The position numbers and the translations under genes are program-made. Positions 17,151-25,503 of a stretch of DNA of 64,000 nucleotides are shown in pieces; the stretch's first letter is position 1, and each line of letters begins with the position of its first letter. The stretch comes from JAFGAS01 sp963809875 (GTDB lineage Bacteria > Desulfobacterota > Zymogenia > Zymogenales > Zymogenaceae), in contig CAWELC010000006.1 of NCBI GenBank assembly GCA_963809875.1, forward strand, positions 310,001-374,000. The letters run 5' to 3'. A model generated the notes under the pieces. That model saw only the letters and a list, made by a program, of their open reading frames with translations. It made no database searches and had not been told where the DNA came from.

Positions 17151-18239
17151 TCATCTTGAACAAGTGCCGCCCACGATCTCCCGAACCTTGGCCGCAACGG
17201 CCGCGGCGACCCCCGCGCATCGCTCGACGCCGCCTCCCGCAAGGTAGCGCTCCACCGTTTCGCCACGATGGATATCCAGCCCCGTCAGCTCGGCGCAGCG
17301 ACGCGGTCCCGTAGGCCCGCTCGAACCACTCCATGAGCGCCTCTCCCCGGTTGATGGCCGGGTTGAAGTTGTTGACGTGATCGGCCATCATCATTGCGTC
17401 GCCCCCGACGAACATCCGCGCCATCATTGCCATGACCCGCGCATAGCTCTTCTCGATCGAGCCTGTGGCAAGGCCGATCGCAAGCACTCCCGCGGAGGCC
17501 GCCGCGCACGTCCCGCCCGAGAGCGCGAACCCGCCAACGAACGGGTAGGTCATGTCGCGGCAGCCGCTCGCAGTCCGGCGACGATGCCGGAAAGCCCCGC
17601 AAAAGACGCTGTGGGCGCAGTGGAACGGCCGCGCCCCGAAGGCCGAAAGGAGGCCGGGCGGCCGTGTCAGTCCGTCCGGCGTTGTCCACGCCGGAGACGC
17701 CCTCCCGGATCACCTCACCCACGATCTCGGGCGCGCTCACCATCGCCCGCATGCAGGGCAGCGGGTTCTTGCCCCCCCGCCGGATCTCGTCGCATCGGGT
17801 GCCGCCGTGGACCTCTCCGAACCGGGCGATGAGCCGCTGCGACATCGTGACCGAGAGCGCCATCCCGTCGGGTCCGGCGGCGCGCCCGTACCTCTCGCCC
17901 AGGTGGAGGACCGACGACGTCAGCGCGCCGCACTCGCGGCCGCTGTTGCCGATGCCGCCGGCCATCGCGGACGCCAGCAGCACGGCGTTGTCCCGGCCGG
18001 GGTCGTCGTCCGGCAGCAGTGCGGCCATGACGGCCGGCGCGCAGTGGCCCATCTGGAGGGCCAGATCGAGCGACCGCCGGTGGCCGGGGCGCGTCGGACG
18101 TATCGAAAAACCGGTGCCGGTTCTTGACGTCCGCGCCGGACGGCATCGGCGCCAAGCGCCGCACGCCCCGGCCGGTCCGCGGGCGGCTGCCGGCCCCGCG
18201 AAACGCCGCACATCCGGTTATTCTCTTGTGGATCTTCAT
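17151..18239 (-). CDS. Two-domain C_GCAxxG_C_C family protein, several frameshifts
   Basis: Putative redox-active protein of the C_GCAxxG_C_C family, here with two copies of the domain. Copy one: QMGHCAPAVMAALL then AMAGGIGNSGRECGALTSS; copy two: RPFHCAHSVFCGAF then FVGGFALSGGTCAAASAGVL, so the first cysteine and the GG..CGA/CAA cysteine loop appear twice. The tail, read in the corrected frame, is ELTGLDIHRGETVERYL, with further cysteines (CAG, CSR) before the stop at 17151. At least three one-base shifts are needed (about 18090-18130, 17650 and 17305). The ATG at 18239 begins MKIHKRITGCAAF. A TetR-type inverted repeat lies 41 bases upstream, matching one at the tetR gene, so it is probably repressed by that regulator. 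Whether the gene is really intact cannot be decided here. Confidence 0.7.
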
Positions 18240-18279
18240 CCCGTCCCCACCGTTTTCGGCGCTCCGACCTCTCAAAAGC

Positions 18280-18292
18280 GAATACTATATTC
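18280..18292. promoter_or_regulatory. Probable TetR operator before the C_GCAxxG gene
   Basis: GCGAATACTATATTCATTT with GAATA/TATTC arms at 18280-18292. A near-identical site stands at the tetR gene (18944). One base differs in the centre. Confidence 0.65.
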
Positions 18293-18311
18293 ATTTTATC
18301 GACAAAAAAAA

Positions 18312-18926
18312 TCAACTGAGAAACTTCGCGATGCCCATGTAGTGGTAGTCGAAAAAACAGTCGTAGGCCACCGCAATATCGTCCCTGGTCTCGAACCGGG
18401 TGAGGATGTTCGCGATTGCCCCGTACATGTTGTCGTAGATGAGTCTGAGCACCTGCAGCTTGGCCGGTGAGACCTCCACCGGCTTGCCGCTTATCGTGTG
18501 CAGGTACCGGAACGCGTTATCGATGGTGAAGTCGATCAGGTCCTTCCTGAACCGCTCGTACTGCGTGCCGGTTGCATGGTTTAAGAGGATGACGATGCGA
18601 AGCCGGTTATCCGCGAAAAACGTCTTGACCGCCTGGTCCCTGATCTGCATGGGGCGGAACTCCTTGACCTTGTCAAGCTCGACGCCTTCGGCCGTCTGCA
18701 TCTTCATGCCGATCTGGCTTGAGAAGTCGCACACGAAATCGGGCGAGAGCACCGAGTAGAAGAGCGCGTCCTTGTTCTCGTAGTAACGGTAGATGTTGCC
18801 CACCGAAAGTCCCGCCTCACGCGCGATATCGGCCATGGTCGCCCCCGCGAAACCCTTTGTGGAGAAGACGACGAGCGCCGCGTCTTCGATCCTCTTTCGT
18901 ATGTCGTCTTTCTTCGTCTGGATCAT
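18312..18926 (-). CDS. TetR/AcrR family transcriptional regulator
   Basis: 204 residues. The N-terminal helix-turn-helix is clear: IRKRIEDAALVVFSTKGF then TMADIAREAGLSVGNIYRYY and NKDALF; the C-terminal ligand domain is divergent, as usual. The ATG at 18926 (MIQTKKDD) is chosen because the helix-turn-helix starts a few residues later and the longer frame crosses the operator. The stop lies 73 bp upstream of the start of the C_GCAxxG gene on the same strand. Matching inverted repeats before both genes suggest autoregulation and control of the redox protein. Inducer unknown. Confidence 0.88.
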   Translation of the reverse strand: MIQTKKDDIRKRIEDAALVVFSTKGFAGATMADIAREAGLSVGNIYRYYENKDALFYSVLSPDFVCDFSSQIGMKMQTAEGVELDKVKEFRPMQIRDQAVKTFFADNRLRIVILLNHATGTQYERFRKDLIDFTIDNAFRYLHTISGKPVEVSPAKLQVLRLIYDNMYGAIANILTRFETRDDIAVAYDCFFDYHYMGIAKFLS

Positions 18927-18943
18927 ACTGTACCCTGAATAGC

Positions 18944-18956
18944 GAATAGTATATTC
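18944..18956. promoter_or_regulatory. Probable TetR autoregulatory operator
   Basis: GCGAATAGTATATTCATTT; arms GAATA and TATTC with a 3-bp centre. It lies 18 bp before the tetR ATG. Confidence 0.65.
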
Positions 18957-19175
18957 ATTTCTGAAATGGTTGTCAAGCTTTTTTTTCATCGCGGCTTCAT
19001 TTTTTTGACCCGTCTGCGATTCCTTATATCCGGACAACCCGCCGCGCCCGATATCACCCGCCTCGTTTCCTCCCTTATGCCGCCCGTGACGCCCGGAGCG
19101 AGACTAATATATTGTATTATTTGTTGCCATACCGTCAAAAGAATGATAGAAAAAAATAATTATACGTGAGGGTGT

Positions 19176-20055
19176 ATGGATATATCGTGCCCGGTGTGCA
19201 AGTTCAAGGGGACTATCAGCGACGACCTCATACCCGAACAGGGCAAGCGCGTGAGCTGCCCGAAGTGCAGGGCGAAGATATTCATCAAGAAACCGGTCGT
19301 CTCGTTGAGGAGTGAAAAGCACGGCGTGAAAGAGTCGCCCGCTATTGAGCTGGTGACTTACGACAAGGCGATCCTGGACGACGTGGCGGGCCCTCCGGTC
19401 AAGGTCTTCCGTGCCCGGTGCGCCAGCTGCGGCGGGGATATAAAGGTGCCCGAGAACAAGAAGGTCATGCTCTGCCCCACCTGCGGCACCAACATCGTCC
19501 GGCAGGTCATCGACGAGGAGCTGGAGCCGGGCTTCTTCGGGTACTTTGTGGAGGCTGTCGGCCAATCCTTCGGGTCGGTTTTCAGGTGGTGGGGACATTA
19601 TCTGAAAAGACCGCGCGTCAGGCGGGTGCTTGGGGCCGTCGCCGTTCTGGGCGCGCTGTGTCCTGGTGCTGTTCGGCCTGGAGAAGGGCAGGGACTCCGC
19701 GGACAGCCCGTGGAACAAGAACATCGACGTCACCTTCAATTATCCCACGTCCGGGGCCGAGATATCGCCCGGGACTGAAGACGGCGGCGTCCTGAAAAAC
19801 CTTCTGCAGATAGACATCACTTCGCCCCAAGAGGAACAGCCAAGGAAGAGATACGGATATATCAGATCGTCTTCAAGGACGGCAGCACGAGCGACTACTT
19901 CAGATACTACCGCTACGACCGGGGCATCGTCTATATCACGCTTCCCGACAGCACGGGGGGCTCGTATGAGCTGGGCTACGCGGACGCTCGATATCCGGTC
20001 GATAAAGAGGGTCCAAAAGGCGCCCGGCAACGTCAAGATATACGGAGTCAACTGA
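19176..20055 (+). CDS. Zinc-ribbon membrane protein, about three frameshifts
   Basis: N-terminal MJ0042-type zinc ribbon (CPVCKFKG, CPKCRAK), a second four-cysteine ribbon near residue 78 (CASCGGDIK, CPTCGTN), then a hydrophobic helix near residue 150 (VLGAVAVLGALC, continuing LVLFGLE in another frame) and an exported-type domain rich in Tyr and Asp. Read in corrected frames this domain contains IYQIVFKDGSTSDYFRYY and IVYITLPDSTGGSYELGY and ends APGNVKIYGVN. Shifts are needed near 19655, 19845 and 19985. GTGAGGGTG precedes the ATG. A regulator-like or envelope protein; function unknown. Compare the intact zinc-ribbon protein at 47757. Confidence 0.6.
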
Positions 20056-20184
20056 AAGACCGCGCGGATCCGCGCGTGACCCCGGCCCCCACCGGCCACT
20101 GATCCCGTGAGCGATGGGCCGCCCTCATCGGCCCGGTCCCCGGCATCGGCTGACCCCATCAGTCTCGGACTCCGGTCCGGGACC

Positions 20185-20774
20185 CTATACCCACACCACC
20201 CGCTGCGGCCCCATCACGGCGTCCACCACCTGGTCGATGCTCCCGGTCTTTCCGACCTTGAGCTCTTTTTCGAGCTCGTAGAATTTCAGGCAGGTGCCGC
20301 AGGAGAAGATGTTGACGCCGTTTCCGGCGAGCTTTTGTATCTGCGGCACGACGCTGTCTTCGGTCGTCGTCAGGCGCACGCCCGCGTTGAGGAAAAAGAT
20401 CGTGTGGGGGACGCTCGGGGCCTGCCGCCAGCGTCTCGAAAAACCGTATCATCAGGATCTTCCCCAGCGCCTCGTCTTTGCCGAGCGAGTCGGTACGCGA
20501 CGATCAGGAAGGTCTCTCACCGGCGACGGGGCACGCGGCGGGGGTTTCGTCGGCTGCCTTTCCCCGGAGACCTTGGAGATATTCACGCGCCAGCACTCCC
20601 CTTCCTTCGTGACCGCGCAGGCAGGGATTTCGATTTGGCCAGGCGCTCCAGATTGCCGACGGCCCCCTCGTTGTCCACGAGGATCTCGACGGTCCCCTCG
20701 TCGATCTTTCCCAGGGCGTCCTTTGTCTTCATCACGGGCTCGGGGCAGGCGAGCCCGCGCGCGTCGATTTTCAT
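20185..20774 (-). CDS. yedF: YedF-type TusA-DsrE fusion (selenium-metabolism associated), frameshifted
   Basis: N-terminal TusA domain with the signature ARGLACPEPVMKTKDAL (cysteine at about residue 10) and ILVDNEGAVGNLERLAKS, followed after a degraded stretch by a DsrE-like half ending in VPQIQKLAGNGVNIFSCGTC, then ELKVGKTGSIDQVVDAV. This TusA-DsrE order and length (about 195 residues) is that of YedF, a small protein found next to selenium-utilisation genes in many anaerobes and presumed to handle persulfide or selenide. Two or more single-base shifts separate the halves (between about 20380 and 20600). No selD, selA or selB is present in the window. Confidence 0.72.
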
Positions 20775-21120
20775 GCTACTGCTCCTTTGTCGATTGACTG
20801 GATATTAGGTATTGGGCGCGTCGACACTCCAGGCCGATACCGCGTATTATTCCCGGACAAGGATGTGCCGGCGAGGCGGCCGGTCGGTCGTTTCGATCCA
20901 TAGGTGGGGATGGAAGCTGTCGAATCGTGCGTGTGCATGTCCCTCTCCGTCTTTCCGAAGAGGGCGGGGGAGGGGTCAGTCCACTTCGGGAAGACGATTG
21001 GAGAGGCGATGATGCGGGACCGCCCGGGCCCCGGATCAACGCCTCATCGGCGGATAAAATAGCCTGATAACATAAAGATTCCTGTCGTCATCATGATAAC
21101 CCTAAGGGTCGAGAGCAGAT
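20775..21120. other. Intergenic region
   Basis: About 345 bp before yedF and after the end of the MBL gene. No gene, hairpin family or clear terminator seen. The yedF promoter presumably lies here. Confidence 0.4.
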
Positions 21121-22025
21121 CTACCTCCCGTCGATCGTCTTGGCGATGTGGCGCAGCATCTGTCCCACCACCATCTCCACCACCGGCCGGGGCAGGAAGT
21201 AGTCCTCGGCCTGCCGCCCATCATGGAATCGGTGATCTCGACGGTGCTTTTCGGGATGTCGCGGGTCTTCCTGTACGACTCCTCCAGGAGCGCCCGCGTC
21301 TGGCTTGCCGCGGCGATCGCGCGGTGTATAAAGCCCTTCCCTTCGGCCCCGGTGAACGCCCCGTAGTGTTCCGAGAGGTGGACCTCGACGTCGTAGGTCG
21401 CAAATTTCTCGAGGGTCTGCTGGAACTGCGTGAAATTGCTGTTGCCGGCGGCAAAGACGGTGTCGCCGTAGGGGATGCCGCCGGCGTCGGACGCAAAGAG
21501 CGCCTTGTCGGCAGGGAGGTACGCGGCGATGGAGCAGGAGGAATGGCCGGGCGCGTCGATGATCTCGATCTCGTTGCCCCCCAGTTCGACCCGGTCGCCG
21601 CCCGACACCGTCCCGTCGACGCGGATGCCGTCAAAGACCAGGCCGAGCTCCTTGGCCTGCCCTTCCATCTTGTTCATGGCGATCATTCCCTCGTTGAGGG
21701 CCTTGATCTGCGCCACGACGTCGGGGTTTGCCAGGAGCTCCTTTCCCCGGGGGGAGGTATAGACCTTCAGGTTCCTGAAGTGCCTTTGCAGCGCCGGCAC
21801 GGCGCCGCAATGGTCAAAGTGGGTGTGCAGCACCAACAGCCGCGTGACGGCGTCCTCATCGATGCCGAGCGTCCCTGATCTGCGCGAGGATCTCCGGCAC
21901 GATGTGGATCATCCCGCCGCCGATGATCGTGTGTTCGGTGCCTCCTTTAAGAGATAGACGCAGGATTCTTCCCTGCCCAGGAGGACAATCCGATCGGTGA
22001 CCGGGCCCGGTTTCTTAATCCACAT
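21121..22025 (-). CDS. MBL-fold metallo-hydrolase, two frameshifts
   Basis: About 300 residues. The N-terminus (MWIKKPGPVTDRIVLLGREE, then SCVYLLK) leads to HTHFDHCGA, the zinc-binding motif, with IIDAPGHSSCSIAAYLP and FASDAGGIPYG as the later metal-ligand blocks and a helical C-terminal region. Shifts lie between about 21870 and 21950 and at about 21210, after which the corrected frame reads EDYFLPRPVVEMVVGQMLRH and stops at 21121. It is the last gene of the OFOR-XRE operon, separated from the regulator by a gap that holds two hairpin repeats. Function unknown; presence with 2-oxoacid oxidoreductase subunits suggests thioester or acyl-CoA hydrolysis, which is a guess. Confidence 0.72.
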
Positions 22026-22130
22026 TTCGAAATATTCCTCATTGTGTTGCTCCAGCGGAACGATCCGCCGGCTAATCAAAAAGAACGATGCATCGCGGGT
22101 CGTGTCTCTCTGACCTTTACCTTCCGGGCC

Positions 22131-22199
22131 GGGCCCCCGGGGAATCTGCGATTCTTTGGGGTGGCGTTGCCCCTTCCGCGAAAACGAAGTTTTCGTGGA
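22131..22199. repeat. Pair of GGGCCCCC/GGGGTG-type hairpins
   Basis: First hairpin 22131-22163 begins GGGCCCCC and ends GGGGTG around the stem GAATC/GATTC; second, 22176-22199, has stem CGAAAAC/GTTTTCG. Relatives lie at 23526, 37400 and 40025. Sited between the XRE regulator and the MBL gene. Confidence 0.6.
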
Positions 22200-22201
22200 G
22201 G

Positions 22202-22778
22202 CTATTTTGCACCGGTAAAGAGGACGGCCAGTATCTTGGCCGGGGCGCTGCCCTTGGCGCCAACCCGGTGGGGGATGGTGGAATCGTAATAGATCGAATC
22301 GCCCGCAAGCAGGACGTCCGAATGGTCGCCCAGGGTCACCTCCATCTGCCCATCGAGCACGAAGATGAACTCCTCCCCGTCGTGGGTCGACTGGCCCGCC
22401 TTCTTGAGCGTCTCGGGATCGAGCGTGACGATGAAGGGCTCCATCTTGCGGTCCTTCTTGTCGGCCCCGAGCGCCTCGTACGAATAGCCGTAGCTGACAC
22501 CGTCCTTGCTGGCGACCCGCGAGACCGACGCCCGCTCGTCTTTCCTGACGAGCACAGTAGGGGGACTTCGGCTTTTCCTTGAAGAAATAGCCCGTCTCCA
22601 CTTCCAGCGCCTTGGCCAGCTTGATGATGGTGCCCAGCGGAGGTGATATCATGTGGTTTTCGATCTGGGAGAGGACGGCCGAGGAGAAACCCGTTTTTTG
22701 GGCAAGGTCGGGGAGGGAGAGTTTCTTCTTCTCCCTGAGGAGCTTGATCTTTTCACCTACCTTGAGGTCTTCGGTCAT
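22202..22778 (-). CDS. XRE-family regulator with C-terminal cupin domain, one frameshift
   Basis: About 190 residues. N-terminal helix-turn-helix: KIKLLREKKKLSLPDLAQKT then FSSAVLSQIENHMISPPLGT. C-terminal cupin: THDGEEFIFVLDGQMEVTL, then AGDSIYYDSTIPHRV, the two conserved cupin boxes. Between them the frame slips: a run of five C's (G-run 22560-22564 on the plus strand) should be four, giving KSPTVLVRKDE. Proteins of this build (PuuR/SutR-like) sense small metabolites via the cupin. The start ATG overlaps the TGA of the OFOR gamma gene by ATGA, so the regulator is translated with the enzyme. The inverted repeat at the operon promoter (24366-24386) is a candidate binding site. Confidence 0.85.
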
Positions 22779-23333
22779 GGCTTTCCCCCGTTTGTGCGGA
22801 TGAATTGGATACCCTCGTTGATCATCTCGACGTTCTTGCCGATGAGGCGGTGGTAGCGCTCGTCCAGTACGTGCGAGAACGATTCGAAGACCGACTCCGG
22901 CCGGACGACCTTTACCAGGTCGAGGAATGCGCCGAGGATGACCATGTTGGCCATTTTGTCGTTGCCGAGTCTCTGGGCGATCTCGTTTGCCGGGACGCGG
23001 ATCTGTTTCAGGTCGGGGCGGTCCTCGACGGTATCGGGGATCAGCGACGAATTGATCACCACCAGGCCCCCCTCCACCACGGTCGGGCCGAAGCGAGTGA
23101 GACTGGGCCGGTTCATGACGATAGCGCTCATCGGGTGACCGATGATGGGCGAGCCGATGATGGTGTCGGAAACCACGACGGTGCAGTTGGCGGTGCCGCC
23201 GCGCATCTCCACGCCGTAGGTGGGCATGTAGGTGACCTGCCTGCCCCTCTTCCATCGCGGCGTAGGCAAAGAGGTTGCCGATGAGCATGATTCCCTGGCC
23301 GCCGAACCCGGCCATCGTGGTGTCAAAATACAT
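22775..23333 (-). CDS. 2-oxoacid:ferredoxin oxidoreductase gamma subunit, one frameshift
   Basis: About 186 residues. Opening TTMAGFGGQGIMLIGNLFAYA is the glycine-rich signature of KorC/PorC gamma subunits; YGVEMRGGTANCTVVVSDTII and NMVILGAFLDL are also typical. The frame changes near 23243 (between EEG and RQVTYMPTYG), a single base. Gamma subunits carry no cofactor but complete the enzyme that converts a 2-oxoacid and CoA to acyl-CoA with reduction of ferredoxin. It lies downstream of the beta subunit with a 230-bp gap that contains two hairpin repeats; no alpha subunit gene is adjacent. Confidence 0.85.
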
Positions 23334-23456
23334 GAGTTCTACCGAAGAAATTAAACCGAACGAGGATTCCTGCGAAAACATCCTCTCCGGTATCCCGCCG
23401 TACGATTATTGCGCGTCCCTTCCTCGGGTCTCGCAATTGTCGGAGTCCGCCGCTCC

Positions 23457-23490
23457 TGCAAACGGGCGGCATATATGCCGCCCCTACGGA
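23457..23490. repeat. GGGCGGC hairpin repeat with CCCCTACG tail
   Basis: GCAAACGGGCGGCATATATG followed by CCGCCCCTACGGA; arms GGGCGGCAT and ATGCCGCCC. Near-identical unit at 32028. Confidence 0.7.
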
Positions 23491-23525
23491 TGAAATCCCG
23501 TTTTTCTTCTTTCCTCTTCTCCAGC

Positions 23526-23558
23526 GGGCCCCCGTGAAATCGTCGATTTCACGGGGTG
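23526..23558. repeat. GGGCCCCC...GGGGTG hairpin repeat
   Basis: Stem CCCCGTGAAATCG/CGATTTCACGGGG flanked by GGGC and TG. Located just after the stop codon of the OFOR beta gene, where it could act as a transcript-processing or partial termination site inside the operon. Confidence 0.65.
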
Positions 23559-23562
23559 CTGC

Positions 23563-24325
23563 TTACATCACGTCGGACATCGTGCGCTCTTTGAAGACGC
23601 CGAGCGGGAAATAAGGGAGCAGCTCTTCCTCCACGCGCCAGGCCGCCTCCTTGGGGGTCATCCGCCAGTTGGTGGGGCAGGTGGAGACCACCTCGACGAA
23701 CGAAAAGCCGATGTCCTCTATCTGCATCTTGAAGGCCTTCTTTATCGATCTTCTTTGCGGCGATGACGTTCTTGGGCTTGTTGACGGCCACGCGCGCCAC
23801 GAAGGCCGATCCCTCCAGCGTGGCCAGCATCTCGGCCATGCGGATGGGGTATCCGTCCTGGGAATATTCGCGGCCGTAGGGCGAGGTCGTGGTCTTCTGG
23901 CCGAGCATGGTGGTGGGGGCCATCTGGCCGCCGGTCATGCCGTAGACGGTGTTGTTGACGAAGATCACCGTGATCGGCTCGCCGCGGTTGGCGGTATGGA
24001 CGATCTCGCTCATCCCGATGGAGGCGAGGTCCCCGTCCCCCTGGTAGGTGAAGACGATGTTATCGGGCAGCGACCGCTTCACGCCGGTGGCGACGGCCGG
24101 CGCCCTGCCGTGAGGGGCCTCCAGCACGTCGATGGCAAAGTAGTCGTAGAGGAAGACGCTGCAGCCCACCGAGGCCACCGCGGTGGTCCGGGGCACCAGC
24201 TCGTATTCATCCAGGGCCTCGCCCACGAGTCGGTGGATGATGCCGTGATTGCAGCCGGGGCAGAAGTGATACGGTTTATCGGTCAGGCTCTTGGGCCGTG
24301 AAAAGACCTTTTTTAGCTCCGTCAT
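23563..24325 (-). CDS. 2-oxoacid:ferredoxin oxidoreductase beta subunit, one frameshift
   Basis: Thiamine-diphosphate subunit. Visible: YHFCPGCNHGIIHRLV (near residue 19, first iron-sulfur/TPP region), the TPP motif GDGDLASIGMSEIVHTANRG (near residue 95), and IFVNNTVYGMTGGQMAPTT. The C-terminal part needs one base removed near 23745; then AFKMQIEDIGFSFVEVVSTC and TNWRMTPKEAAWRVEEEL follow to the stop at 23563. About 253 residues, normal for KorB-type subunits. The alpha subunit, normally upstream, is missing: the 400 bp upstream are non-coding. The subunit must pair with an alpha encoded elsewhere, or this is a remnant. Confidence 0.85.
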
Positions 24326-24365
24326 TGGGTGCTCCGTTTAGGGTCGGAGGTGATCCGATCGGTTG

Positions 24366-24409
24366 AAAATAGTATCTTACTATTTTAATCTCATGGGAAA
24401 TAAAGTCAA
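24366..24409 (-). promoter_or_regulatory. Operon promoter with overlapping perfect inverted repeat
   Basis: On the minus strand TTGACT (24404-24409), 16 bases, TAAAAT (24382-24387). A perfect inverted repeat with arms AAAATAGTA and TACTATTTT and a 3-bp centre spans 24366-24386 and covers the -10 box. This is where a repressor would sit; the XRE-cupin protein of the same operon is the obvious candidate. Confidence 0.65.
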
Positions 24410-24597
24410 GGAGATTGTCGGGAAAATGAAACGGCCCCTGCGTTACGGCCGCCTCCCCGCTATCCGCGGACGGGAGCTCCCGCCGCCCGGGGGGGCGGCC
24501 GTCGTACGCTCCGGCGGGACATGTACCGCGTGTGTCAATTCATATCTCGTACGAAAAACTGGAGTCGAGGAGCGGCACATGCGTAGACCGAATAAGA
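24410..24597. other. Non-coding gap between divergent OFOR and Tyr-rich units
   Basis: The whole region from 24326 to 24734 holds no supported gene. It contains the promoter and operator above, then about 190 bp of GC-rich sequence without a recognised feature, and then the promoter and leader hairpin of the tyrosine-rich protein. Confidence 0.4.
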
Positions 24598-24693
24598 TTG
24601 ACAAATCACCTGTTGCCGGATAGTATAATACGCAAATAGATGAAACGGCCGATGACGCACCCTGTCTGCCGGTGTCTTATCGTCATCGCCGTT
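24598..24693 (+). promoter_or_regulatory. Promoter and leader hairpin of the tyrosine-rich protein gene
   Basis: TTGACA (24598-24603) is followed by TAGTAT with 17-bp spacing, overlapping a consensus TATAAT at 24624-24629. The leader contains a long inverted repeat, AACGGCCGATGACG (24644-24657) with CGTCATCGCCGTT (24681-24693), one bulged base. The start codon is about 100 bases after the start point, so the stem may affect message stability or translation. Confidence 0.6.
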
Positions 24694-24734
24694 CAGCCGT
24701 TTTGAGACGCAGAGAGAGACCGGGAGCAACGACA

Positions 24735-25172
24735 ATGGAAGACAAGAAGAAGAAAGCTCAGGAAGAAGCGGCGCGGCAGCCCGAAAAACTGAACCGGAGG
24801 GAGGCCCTCAAGCGCATGGCCAAGGGCGTGGCGCTGCTGGGGACCCTCGGCGTCACCGCCGTGGTGACCCAGGGCCAGGACGAGTGCACCGGCGGATACT
24901 CGAACCTCTACTACAACTACTCGGACAGCGGCGGCGGCTACAACAACTACTATAACTATTCCGACGCCTTCAACTACTATAACTACAGCGACAACTACGG
25001 CGACTACTACTACAACGTGTATGACAACTACAATAACACGTATACCGCCTACACAAATACCCAGTACTACAACTACTCGGACGCCTTCAACTACTACAAC
25101 TACAGCGACAGCTACAGCGACATGTACTACAACGTATACGACAACTACAACGATACCTACTACAACTACTAG
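24735..25172 (+). CDS. Tat-exported tyrosine/asparagine-rich repeat protein
   Basis: 145 residues in three parts: a charged N-terminus (MEDKKKKAQEEAARQPEKL), a twin-arginine-type signal (NRREALKRMAKG followed by VALLGTLGVTAVV), and from about residue 54 a 91-residue tail in which 33 residues are Tyr, the rest mostly Asn, Asp, Ser and Thr. The tail contains a tandem duplication: YYNYSDAFNYYNYSD, then a Y/N/D segment containing YYNVYDNYN, occurs twice. A single cysteine (DECTGG) sits between signal and repeat. GGGAG lies about 10 bases before the ATG. No homologous family known to me; composition suggests a disordered surface or periplasmic protein, or a substrate for tyrosine modification. It has its own promoter and no obvious partner gene. 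Confidence 0.75.
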   Translation: MEDKKKKAQEEAARQPEKLNRREALKRMAKGVALLGTLGVTAVVTQGQDECTGGYSNLYYNYSDSGGGYNNYYNYSDAFNYYNYSDNYGDYYYNVYDNYNNTYTAYTNTQYYNYSDAFNYYNYSDSYSDMYYNVYDNYNDTYYNY

Positions 25173-25441
25173 GGTCCGGCGCTCACGTCACTGAATCCCC
25201 TCGCGTGCCCGATCGTACACCGCCTTGCCCGCGCCCCCGTGCCGCGTCCTTACCCTGAAGATGTAATCTCCTCTCGCACGGCCCGCATGTCCCGTCCCTC
25301 CTCACACCCGGAAATCTCCCCTGTCGATTCGTTGCCTCCCGCAGCCTTCTTACTCATGGTATACTAATGAGAGATTGGGATTAGGCGCCAACCCCTTGCC
25401 GCGCGTGAGCGCTTTGGATGAAGGGGGTTAATCTTCTTTCC

Positions 25442-25470
25442 TTGACACGAAATGGGAATCTTGATATAGT
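25442..25470 (+). promoter_or_regulatory. Promoter of the SppA-like gene
   Basis: TTGACA, 17 bases, TATAGT: close to consensus. The start point is about 25-30 bases before the ATG. The gap 25173-25441 before it shows nothing else. Confidence 0.75.
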
Positions 25471-25503
25471 ATCGCGCATTTTAAAATTTGGGGTAGTGCG
25501 GCC

